Source: an uncultured Prevotellamassilia sp.
GTDB lineage: Bacteria; Bacteroidota; Bacteroidia; Bacteroidales; Bacteroidaceae
NCBI GenBank assembly: GCA_934255485.1
Contig: CAKQOG010000011.1
Span: 1 to 64,000, forward strand
Direction: 5' to 3'
DNA length: 64,000 nt
The notes under the pieces were generated by a model. That model saw only the letters and a program-made list of their open reading frames with translations. It did not search any database and was not told the origin of the DNA. Within the stretch, counting starts at the first letter, position 1. Every line of letters starts with the position of its first letter. The position numbers and the translations under genes were made by a program. This document shows, piece by piece, positions 56,764 through 64,000 of this stretch.

Positions 56764-57909
56764 TTATTCAGCATTCTGAATAGTGCAGATGCTTACACGG
56801 TTCCAATCGTTCTCAGAGAACATATTGCCAACGCCTTGACCCTCAGCAAAGATGCGGCTTGAAGCAATGCCATACTTATTAACAAGGATGGTCTTAACTG
56901 CCTCTGCACGAGCAAGTGCTATCTTAGCATTAATTTCGGCGCTACCCTCTGGCGAAGCGTACCCCTTAATTGATACAGTACTCTTCTTGTGGTTCTTCAA
57001 GAAGGTAGCAATGCGTTCTACGTTAGGAAGTTGTGATGCATCAACAGTGCTCTTGCCTTGACGGAAGGTAACAGTTTGTTCCAAGCTATTAGTACTACGT
57101 GTGATAGTCTTAATAATCTCGTTAGGCTTTTGATTACGTGCATCGTTGAGTTGTTGTTGCAAATCACGAGCATTGGCAGCAAGTTTAGCTATCTGTGCAT
57201 CTTTATCGTTCACTTGTGAACGGAGGTCGTTTACTTTTGCATTCAAGCCATCAACCTCTGCTTGGTCATAAACCTTAACAAAAGTCATGTAATGCTTGCC
57301 ATTGCTGTGGTTCTTAAAGTGGTAAGTTACACCTGCAAGCATCTCAATAGCGCTTTGGTTCACGTTGTAACCAAGCTCCTTATTAGCGTGCTTATTCATG
57401 TTGTAAACGATAGCAGGCTTCAACGAAACTGTCCATGCCTTGAGTTGGCCCAAGTTAAAGTTTAAATTTAAGCCATACTTAGAGGTGAGATAGCTAACAT
57501 CGAGGCCCATTGAGCTATTATAGTAATCGTGTCCCCAACCTGCACCGATAGCAGCTTCAACTTCGAACAAGCGAGGCTTACCCTTATAGCCACATATAGC
57601 GTTTGAAAGGTTTACTCTTGCTATCAAAGATAAGTTTGTAGCATCAACAACATTGGCACTTGGTGTTACCTTGGCAGCAGCTGTAAGCTGACCAGTAAAG
57701 CCTAAGATTGGAGTAACTTGCTTGCTGAGTTCAACACCTGCTACAGGCTTTATGCCTTTAAAAAACTTGGTGTGGCTTGTTTTTAGAATACCTCCACCCA
57801 CTACACCTACCGACCAATTGTCGAAAAATCGAGAACCTTGAACTGACTTTTGAGCTCCAGCAGTGAGTACCGCTGCGCTCATAGCTGCAATAGTTATAAT
57901 TCTTTTCAT
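56764..57909 (-). CDS. OmpA-family outer-membrane protein
   Basis: A 381-residue protein with a signal peptide ending near LTAGAQ. Residues about 25-210 are strand-rich and probably form an eight-stranded barrel. A short coiled segment (VDGLNAKVNDLRSQVNDKDA, about 215-255) separates it from the C-terminal OmpA-like domain, which has the peptidoglycan-binding pattern SIKGYASPEGSAEINAKIAL and LARAEAVKTIL. It likely anchors the outer membrane to the cell wall. A -7 element TACTTTTG lies at 58024-58031 on the minus strand, with a leader near 107 bases. Confidence 0.88.
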   Translation of the reverse strand: MKRIITIAAMSAAVLTAGAQKSVQGSRFFDNWSVGVVGGGILKTSHTKFFKGIKPVAGVELSKQVTPILGFTGQLTAAAKVTPSANVVDATNLSLIARVNLSNAICGYKGKPRLFEVEAAIGAGWGHDYYNSSMGLDVSYLTSKYGLNLNFNLGQLKAWTVSLKPAIVYNMNKHANKELGYNVNQSAIEMLAGVTYHFKNHSNGKHYMTFVKVYDQAEVDGLNAKVNDLRSQVNDKDAQIAKLAANARDLQQQLNDARNQKPNEIIKTITRSTNSLEQTVTFRQGKSTVDASQLPNVERIATFLKNHKKSTVSIKGYASPEGSAEINAKIALARAEAVKTILVNKYGIASSRIFAEGQGVGNMFSENDWNRVSICTIQNAE

Positions 57910-58114
57910 TGTGAATGATATAATAATAAATAATTGTTTTAAAGTACATCTCTATTAATTGCACTGCAAAGAATATGCCATCATGTATAATATTCTTATA
58001 CAATCTTTAAAAACTTGAATATGCAAAAGTAAGCAAAAATTTCTCATTCTATCTCAAAAAACGTTCTTCTGGTGTAAAAAAAAGTCATAAAATAACAATA
58101 AAACATAGCCTTGC

Positions 58115-58145
58115 TTTGCCAATCCAAAGCATTCTTTTATATTTG
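58115..58145 (+). promoter_or_regulatory. Promoter of the DUF3467 gene
   Basis: TTTG (58115-58118), 19 bases, TATATTTG (58138-58145). The start codon is 84 bases further on. Confidence 0.7.
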
Positions 58146-58228
58146 CGTTACGAATGAAAAATACTTGTCAATAGGTGTTTTACATACGTATAAACATATT
58201 CATTAAACAAAATAAAAAGCATTATCCC

Positions 58229-58561
58229 ATGGAAAATCAAGAACAGAACGACGGTCAGTTGAAGATTGAACTTACTCCTGAAGTAGCAGAAGGCATCTAC
58301 GCAAACCTTGCTATCATCACTCACTCAAGCGCTGAAGTAGTTATGGACTTTATCCGTGTGCTTCCTGGTGTACCCAAGGCTAACGTTAAGAGCCGTATCA
58401 TCCTTGCACCCGAACATGCAAAGCGTTTGCTCTTTGCTCTTCAAGACAACATTGTAAAATATGAAAAGGCATTTGGCACTATCAACCTTCCTGGTGCAGA
58501 AGCTGCTCCTCAAGGTGGTCGCACTGCCACTCCTTTCGGTGTACCCGAGGGGAACGCTTAA
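58229..58561 (+). CDS. DUF3467 domain protein
   Basis: A 110-residue cytosolic protein of the DUF3467 family. The conserved core is IELTPEVAEGIYANLAIITH, then SSAEVVMDFIRVLPGVPKA and ARVILAP-like RIILAPEHAKRLLFAL. The fold is small and alpha/beta; function unknown. The tail is flexible (Gly, Ala, Pro). I prefer ATG 58229 because the 18 codons before it (FYIRINIFIKQNKKHYP) are AT-rich and lie in the expected leader. A terminator follows at 58599. Confidence 0.85.
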   Translation: MENQEQNDGQLKIELTPEVAEGIYANLAIITHSSAEVVMDFIRVLPGVPKANVKSRIILAPEHAKRLLFALQDNIVKYEKAFGTINLPGAEAAPQGGRTATPFGVPEGNA

Positions 58562-58598
58562 TCTGTAGCTGACCCAACATTCATTTTCGATAAAATAA

Positions 58599-58634
58599 AG
58601 CCGTATGAGTCCAAACGCTTATACGGCTATTTTT
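58599..58634 (+). terminator. Terminator of the DUF3467 gene
   Basis: AGCCGTAT (58599-58606) pairs with ATACGGCT (58621-58628), followed by ATTTTT. Confidence 0.85.
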
Positions 58635-58864
58635 GTTGTTCTACCCCTTGTTTTATTCCACATAGTATACATATGAAGCATTTTATACAATCTTATCGCT
58701 TTGATATATAAATACATATCAAAATAATCTGTATATTTGCCAAGTAAGCATATCATAATGCATTATCTAAAAATCTAAAGGCTCATTCTCATGCCAATAT
58801 TTAATGATGTTTAGCCTTTATTGTCAGAATCTTTATAAACCTTAATTATTAACACTTCATTGTC

Positions 58865-60244
58865 ATGAAAAAACATTTTATTTACCTCTTAGTTGCCAGT
58901 ATGACATTGGCAGGCACATCTACTTTATTCACCTCGTGTGGCGATGATGACCCTACTCCTGAGGCACCCTCAACCCCCGACGACCCAGGTAACACACCTA
59001 CACCAAGCAATCCCGAAGGCAATAAAAAGCTCAATAGTGTAGAGCAAAAACAAAAGCTTGAGAGCATTGCCAAAGCCTTTATGGGTGAAGTTAAAGCCAA
59101 CAACTTTACACAACTAACAGACTTGGCAAACTATTGTTATGACCATTATATCGACAACGATGACTTCGACAATGATGTTGTCACAACATGGTTTAACGAT
59201 GCGCTTAATGCTTCAAGTAGCTTGGTTAAGAGTAATATAACAACAGAGAAGGGCTCTTGGTATACTTCGGTTTACAACTACAAGTACTACAACCGCGTAA
59301 TATTGCTTTCAAACTTTACCGGAAAGTTCACTGCACAAAAGCAATCTTGGAAAAAAGAGAAGGCCGACAACTTGCAATTTAATTTTACTGACCAAGACGG
59401 AAAGGCATGCAACATTACGGTAACATCTTTAGGCAATACAAAGAAGGCTCATATCACAGACTCTGAAGATTGGGATAGTGACTATGATGATGCAAACAAC
59501 ATCTACAATCAGTACATTGATGAATATAAGGAGTACCTCATGGTGCCCGAGCAGATTGTTATTACACTCACGCAAGGCGGTGTTAAACAAGTAGAAACCA
59601 TTGTAAACATTGACCATAGTGCATTTACTGGTCCCGAGGTAGACCTATCTAAAGATGGGTTGGTAACAAACGCTACCGTCAAAATAGCAAACTTTACGTG
59701 GTGTGTACAACGCGCCGAATACTCTGCTAAAAACCATAAGGCAAGTGTCAGTGGCTACATGAAGAAAGGCGATACCACCCTATTTACGTTTGCTGCCGAT
59801 GCCAATGGTGTTGATGCTACAAACGAGTCGCTCAACAATGCGGGTGCGGCATCTGTTAACTTCGACCTCTTGGGACAAATGCAAATTAAAGGCACTTGTT
59901 CTAACGTGAAAGCCTATTCCGACCTTATAAATAAGGCTGATGATAACGACAAAAACGAGACCTTGTTTAAGAGTTACATTAACCAAGCTAATGAGCTATT
60001 AGACGTTAATGTGTTCTACGACAAAGGCTCTGTGCGTCAAGCAAACATGAAACTCATGGCATTCGAGGAGAAAAATCCATGGAATTCTGCTTACAATTAT
60101 TGGTATGCTGAACCTGTTATCAACTTTGACGATGGAACCTCTTATTCTACCTTCAATGCCTATTTCAACGAGAGTGATTTCCGCTCTGTTATCGACCTAT
60201 TTAATAGTTTGATTGAAGGGTACGAAAACCTTTTTGACAAATAG
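58865..60244 (+). CDS. Large hypothetical lipoprotein
   Basis: A 459-residue lipoprotein with lipidation at Cys25 (LFTSCGDDD) and a Pro/Thr/Asp-rich linker (about 29-53) typical of surface-exposed Bacteroidetes lipoproteins. The rest is rich in Asn, Asp, Tyr and Lys with repeated DD pairs (YIDNDDFDNDVVTTWF), and looks like one or two beta-rich modules. I recognise no family. A TATATTTG at 58732-58739 could be the -7 box, giving a leader near 120 bases; a good -33 is not visible. Confidence 0.7.
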   Translation: MKKHFIYLLVASMTLAGTSTLFTSCGDDDPTPEAPSTPDDPGNTPTPSNPEGNKKLNSVEQKQKLESIAKAFMGEVKANNFTQLTDLANYCYDHYIDNDDFDNDVVTTWFNDALNASSSLVKSNITTEKGSWYTSVYNYKYYNRVILLSNFTGKFTAQKQSWKKEKADNLQFNFTDQDGKACNITVTSLGNTKKAHITDSEDWDSDYDDANNIYNQYIDEYKEYLMVPEQIVITLTQGGVKQVETIVNIDHSAFTGPEVDLSKDGLVTNATVKIANFTWCVQRAEYSAKNHKASVSGYMKKGDTTLFTFAADANGVDATNESLNNAGAASVNFDLLGQMQIKGTCSNVKAYSDLINKADDNDKNETLFKSYINQANELLDVNVFYDKGSVRQANMKLMAFEEKNPWNSAYNYWYAEPVINFDDGTSYSTFNAYFNESDFRSVIDLFNSLIEGYENLFDK

Positions 60245-60300
60245 TTAAACCTCCTATTATCGCATACAATCTGCATAAATAGGTGTTTAAAATCAAATAA

Positions 60301-60383
60301 AAGTAAGTAAGTGAACAAATTAAATTAGAAAAGAATAAGGTTTACGACCTGTGCCTTTCTATTTTAATTTTGTCCACTTACTT
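60301..60383. repeat. Inverted repeat of the AAGTAAGTGGACAAA family
   Basis: The left arm (60305-60330, core AAGTAAGTGAACAAATTAAA) and the right arm (60357-60383, core TTAATTTTGTCCACTTACTT) are close complements around a 26-base loop. A third copy of the right-arm type, TTTTGTCCACATACTTAA, is at 60472-60489. Confidence 0.7.
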
Positions 60384-60529
60384 AAACCATTTTAGAACTA
60401 TTGTGAAATACTTGAAGATATTTTTATTACTTATTTTTGCATGGCTTACATTTGGAGCTTTTGCTTAAAAATTTTGTCCACATACTTAATCTCTATTTTT
60501 ATCTAAAATAAAATCATTAGCTACTTAGC

Positions 60530-60575
60530 AAGTTTTGCAAGAGAAGGATACCCCTTTGCAAAACTTGTGTTTTTT
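60530..60575 (+). terminator. Terminator before the TonB-receptor gene
   Basis: AAGTTTTGCAA (60530-60540) pairs perfectly with TTGCAAAACTT (60556-60566), followed by GTGTTTTTT. It lies 285 bases beyond the lipoprotein gene and 30 before the next start, so it could end the former transcript or attenuate the latter. Confidence 0.75.
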
Positions 60576-60603
60576 CATCAACAACTTACCAACCTAAAGC
60601 CTC

Positions 60604-62649
60604 ATGCTTCGCATTTTTTTTACATATATGCTACTCCTCTTTGCATGGCTATCGCCATTCGCTTGTCTTGCGCAGACCGATAGCACCAAGCACATAGACA
60701 TTGAGCACGAGGCATCAGTAGTGGCATGGAAAAGCCGTAACATGCTTAAGCATTCTGAGGCAGGGCACACCCACTGGCAAATGGAGCATTTGCAACTATT
60801 ACCACAAATATTGGGCAATGCCGACCCTATGCGATACACGCAATCGCTGCCCACTGTGCAAACATCAGACGAGGTGGATGCTGGACTACACGTACAAGGA
60901 TGCGCTTCGGGACAAAATGCAGTGTTGCTCGATGATGCCGTTATTTACAATCCCTCGCACCTATTGGGCATATTTTCGACCTTCAATGCCAACCATTTTA
61001 GCCAACTCGATTTTTCTACACTTTCTATGCCCCAAACGCCCAATCGTGTGGGCGGAACGCTCAAGATGTTGCTACCCGAACTGCCCACAATTGCGCCCCA
61101 TAAAAAAGCTAAAGCCGACATTAGCATAGGCCCCATGTCGGCGCAAGGCACATTGCGTTTGATGTTATCGCCCAAACTGCAAGTGGTTATGTCGGCGCGC
61201 CAAGCCTACATGAATTTGCTCTATAAAAAGTGGCTAACCTTTGATGGCAACGAAGTGCAATATAGCTTTAGCGACTACAACCTTACGCTCACTTATAAGC
61301 CTCGCCCCCAAGATGTAATTACAATCAATGCTTATTTTGGCAACGACAATGCGCACTATTTTGCCGATAGCCACCAGATGCTAACAAGGCTAAAATGGAG
61401 CAACTATGCCGCAGAGTGTTCGTGGATGCACACCGCTCATAGGCAATGGTGCATAAGGCAAAGCGTATTTTCGTCGGGATACACCAATAAATTTTCGATG
61501 GAAGAAGAGGCTTTTAACTTCCGCCTACCCTCGCACATACGCACGCATGGCTACCACCTTAATGCCGAAAACCACCATTGGAGTCTCGGCACCGAATATT
61601 TGGCACACCAAGTGCTACCCCAATCACCCCAAATGACCAATAGCTACTATGCTGCTACAAACCCCATTAACGCAACTCTCAATCACGAACTTTCGATTTA
61701 TACCCAATACGTTACGACGTTTGCTCACGATGCACTTCGTTTGTCGGTTGGCACAAGGGTTTGCTATTTCCATAGCCCCGATGGACAGAGCTATTTGCGC
61801 CCCGCACCCCAAGCCAAACTTGCTTGGAGGCTCAATAGCGAACAAAAACTCACCATTCATCTAAGCCTCAGCAACCAGTTTATCCACCAAACGGGTTTCT
61901 CGTCGTTAGGCCTACCAACAGAATTTTGGTTTGCCTCTTCGCGTAACCAAGAGCCGCAATTAAGCCAAAATCTGTCGGTGCTTTACGACTTTACCCCCAC
62001 ATCTTCGGCTTTCAGCCTTACTGCCGAGGCATACGTTAAGCGGCTTTCTAACCAAAAGGAATACAACGACAACGTGTTTTCGCTGCTGCAATCAGACTAT
62101 TCGTTGCAGCATGTGTTGCTATCGGGCAAAGGCATAAACTATGGCATTGGCTTGCAACTTACCAAGCAGCGCGGACGCTTAACAGGCTGGTTGAGCTATG
62201 CCTTTGGCCGCTCGTTGCGCAAGTTTGATGAACTTGACACTAACCAATATTACCCATCAAACTATGAGCGTCTGCATGAACTGAACCTTGTGGTCAACTT
62301 GCGCTTGTCGGCCCGCACAACGCTGAGCATGGTGGGCATTGCCGCCTCGGGCACTCCCTTTACGGCTGCACGCGACCTCTACCTAATTAATGGTTACATC
62401 GTTGCTGAGTATGGCGAGCACAATGCTTGCCGACTACCATGGTACAAGCGCATTGACCTAAGTGCCGATGTACAGTTTAAGCCTCATGGCAGCTTTAAAC
62501 ACGGCTTAAACATCTCACTGCTCAACGCTTTTGGCTTTCACAACAAGCAATTCTATCGTTTGAGTTTCAAGAAAAACAAACTTAAATACCGCCCTGTAAG
62601 TTTCCTTAAAATACCATTACCATCGGTTAGCTATTACCTAAAGTTCTAA
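60604..62649 (+). CDS. TonB-dependent receptor-like outer-membrane protein
   Basis: A 681-residue protein with a signal peptide ending near FACLAQ. A plug domain begins almost at once (LPQILGNADPMRYTQSLPTV, then GCASGQNAVLLDDAVIYNPS and LLGIFSTFN), and a beta-barrel with many aromatic strand ends follows to the C-terminus. The N-terminal CarboxypepD/DUF domain usual in receptors paired with DUF4249 is missing, making it 100-200 residues shorter. The DUF4249 lipoprotein gene starts 11 bases downstream, as in other Bacteroidetes uptake pairs. Substrate unknown. Confidence 0.82.
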   Translation: MLRIFFTYMLLLFAWLSPFACLAQTDSTKHIDIEHEASVVAWKSRNMLKHSEAGHTHWQMEHLQLLPQILGNADPMRYTQSLPTVQTSDEVDAGLHVQGCASGQNAVLLDDAVIYNPSHLLGIFSTFNANHFSQLDFSTLSMPQTPNRVGGTLKMLLPELPTIAPHKKAKADISIGPMSAQGTLRLMLSPKLQVVMSARQAYMNLLYKKWLTFDGNEVQYSFSDYNLTLTYKPRPQDVITINAYFGNDNAHYFADSHQMLTRLKWSNYAAECSWMHTAHRQWCIRQSVFSSGYTNKFSMEEEAFNFRLPSHIRTHGYHLNAENHHWSLGTEYLAHQVLPQSPQMTNSYYAATNPINATLNHELSIYTQYVTTFAHDALRLSVGTRVCYFHSPDGQSYLRPAPQAKLAWRLNSEQKLTIHLSLSNQFIHQTGFSSLGLPTEFWFASSRNQEPQLSQNLSVLYDFTPTSSAFSLTAEAYVKRLSNQKEYNDNVFSLLQSDYSLQHVLLSGKGINYGIGLQLTKQRGRLTGWLSYAFGRSLRKFDELDTNQYYPSNYERLHELNLVVNLRLSARTTLSMVGIAASGTPFTAARDLYLINGYIVAEYGEHNACRLPWYKRIDLSADVQFKPHGSFKHGLNISLLNAFGFHNKQFYRLSFKKNKLKYRPVSFLKIPLPSVSYYLKF

Positions 62650-62660
62650 ACATCTGCATC

Positions 62661-63521
62661 ATGAAGTCATTGTTTGCTTTTATATTAACAATAGGCCTTT
62701 TAGCCTCGTGTAGCGAGGAGCCAAGCATATCGCAAGAGCCTCGATTGGTTGTTGAGGGGTGGATAGATAGTGATGGCTATCCCATGGTGTTTGTTACCAC
62801 GTCGATGACGGTTGACGGGTCTGACAACCTTTCGTCTGACCTCACAGAACACTTGATCAAATGGGCAAAAGTAACTGTAAGCGATGGTACAACCAAGGTG
62901 GTGCTAACAGGCAAGTACATGAAAAACTACTATCCACCCTATGGGTTTACCACCACCGAGCTAAAGGGTAAATGTGGCAACACCTACCATCTAACGGTAG
63001 ACTATCCGCCCTATCATGCCGAAGCTACCACCACCATTCCGCCCCGCCCCTTGATTGACTCTATAATGGTGGCCCCACTCTCGCCTTCAGATACGCTATA
63101 TGGCGTAAAACTACACATTTCTGAGAATGCCATGCACCAAGGTGGCTACAAACTATTTGCCATGCGCAAACACAAAGATAGCTATCCGCTCTCGTGCTAC
63201 ATGGGTACATACCAGTCCTCTAAGCTCAACTTGCCATCTCAACTGCCCGTATACAATGTACACAAGATGGATAACAAGGACTTTACGCCCTACTTCTCAC
63301 CTACTGACACGCTGGTCATTAAAGCAGCTGTGGTAGACGATGATGCGCTGCAATTTTGGAATGCCTTTGAGAGCAATGTGTCGCTCTCTAAAAGTCCGTT
63401 CTTAGCTCCTAACGAAAACATTAAGGGCAACATTACGGGCGCACTTGGCTATTGGTTTGGTTATGGCTGTAACTACTACTTGGTTTATCCACCTCAAACA
63501 CTCCATGCCGAGAATCCCTAA
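62661..63521 (+). CDS. DUF4249 outer-membrane lipoprotein
   Basis: A 286-residue lipoprotein with lipidation at Cys17 (LLASCSEEP). The family pattern is seen in PRLVVEGWIDSDGYPMVFV, TVSDGTTKVVLTGKY and FTTTELKGKCGNTYHLTVDY (the last given in full length 20). DUF4249 proteins accompany TonB-dependent receptors and probably act as surface partners for capture of an unknown ligand. The protein ends at 63521 with a normal stop and is near the shorter end of the family's range. It forms a two-gene unit with the receptor upstream. Confidence 0.85.
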   Translation: MKSLFAFILTIGLLASCSEEPSISQEPRLVVEGWIDSDGYPMVFVTTSMTVDGSDNLSSDLTEHLIKWAKVTVSDGTTKVVLTGKYMKNYYPPYGFTTTELKGKCGNTYHLTVDYPPYHAEATTTIPPRPLIDSIMVAPLSPSDTLYGVKLHISENAMHQGGYKLFAMRKHKDSYPLSCYMGTYQSSKLNLPSQLPVYNVHKMDNKDFTPYFSPTDTLVIKAAVVDDDALQFWNAFESNVSLSKSPFLAPNENIKGNITGALGYWFGYGCNYYLVYPPQTLHAENP

Positions 63522-64000
63522 ATTGTTCTATTTTTCCGTTTTTGGCGATTTTTCACCTCTCATATTTGCTTTGTTTTTGACAACGCAAAATAAATTCTGA
63601 ACGAGCGCATTTTTGGACAAATCTGGTAAGTCATTGATTATCAATATCTTACAAATTTCACAATCAATAAATTCGGAATTGCCACCCCTAAAAAGGCTTT
63701 GTTACACCCTAAGGATACGTATCCTTAGCTCACAAGGATACGTATGCTTGTGGTATAAGGATACGTATGCTTATACCCTAAGGATACGTGTTCTTGTGGT
63801 AAAAGCATACGCATTTAAGCAAAAAGTGAGTGCATTTTTACTTTATTCAAGGTTAAAAATGCCTTTTCAAGCACTTTTTGAGAGCTATTTTACGCTAAAA
63901 TCTGTACAAAAAATATTGTTCTATTTTTCCTTTCAATGCTTCACTGCCAATAGTATTTTTGCCACAAAATGTGGCTTAAATATGCCCTATCTAACAACTA
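63522..64000. other. Right-edge intergenic region
   Basis: 479 bases without a gene. It is AT-rich and contains the palindrome array at 63711-63818; nothing else is recognised. Confidence 0.6.
63711..63818. repeat. Array of ATACGTAT palindromes, five units
   Basis: Units start at 63711 (perfect AAGGATACGTATCCTT), 63734, 63757, 63780 and 63803, an exact 23-base step: 16 bases of palindrome and a 7-base spacer. Later units decay (TGCTT variants, then GTGTTCTT, then AAGCATACGCAT). It matches the array at 8800-8883. Confidence 0.9.

Larger units (their letters stand above)
60245..60603. other. Intergenic region with repeat arms and a terminator
   Basis: 359 bases with no gene. It contains the inverted repeat at 60301-60383, a further single arm at 60469-60490 and the terminator at 60530-60575. 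Confidence 0.6.

Overview
The window looks like chromosome from a member of the order Bacteroidales, most likely Prevotella in the broad sense. Three things point there. Several genes are preceded by the Bacteroidetes-type promoter (TTTG or TTG, about 20 bases, then TAnnTTTG), and Shine-Dalgarno sequences are largely absent. The gene content includes SusC-like and CarboxypepD-type outer-membrane proteins, DUF4249, BspA-type leucine-rich repeats, a likely type IX secretion tail and meso-diaminopimelate dehydrogenase. The coding sequence is of moderate GC with AT-rich intergenic regions. No rRNA, tRNA, CRISPR array, transposase or prophage was found.

Left part (1-15,400): a small lipoprotein and nadB come first, followed by a leftward cluster ilvA / GT14 glycosyltransferase / ABC-F ATPase and a ModF-like twin ATPase with a hairpin-rich leader. 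A PerR-type regulator precedes rubrerythrin (peroxide defence). The leftward group AAA ATPase / DUF4435 protein / metal-domain AraC regulator / GYF-CD225 membrane protein / sodium symporter follows. The ATPase plus DUF4435 pair has the architecture of the PARIS (AriA/AriB) anti-phage system and is the best candidate here for a poorly described system.

Middle (15,400-34,600): a large outer-membrane beta-barrel protein, pepD, a flippase-like membrane protein, rsmA, a dTDP-glucose dehydratase, rplS behind its own promoter and a structured leader, a radical SAM / tilS / lipoprotein operon, and the str operon (rpsL-rpsG-fusA-rpsJ). Next to ppx lies the wreck of ppk1: a frameshift plus a very large internal deletion leave only its two ends, so the local polyphosphate kinase is lost while the exopolyphosphatase remains intact.

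Right part (34,700-64,000): an LRR-GH20 hexosaminidase, tsaE, cysC, an EamA transporter, pyruvate:ferredoxin oxidoreductase, a DUF4143-type ATPase with both catalytic Walker residues changed, ddh, a SIMPL protein, aroC, slyD, dnaX, hsp20, a very large GH2 beta-galactosidase with ricin-like domains, an OmpA protein, a DUF3467 protein, an unknown lipoprotein, and a TonB-receptor / DUF4249 pair.

The long intergenic regions hold three kinds of unexplained repeats. Two arrays, 55 kb apart, carry a 16-bp palindrome containing ATACGTAT at about 23-bp steps. One array has five 22-bp quasi-palindromic units. A family of inverted repeats with arms like TAAGTAGGTGTTCAAAATT lies at several gene boundaries.
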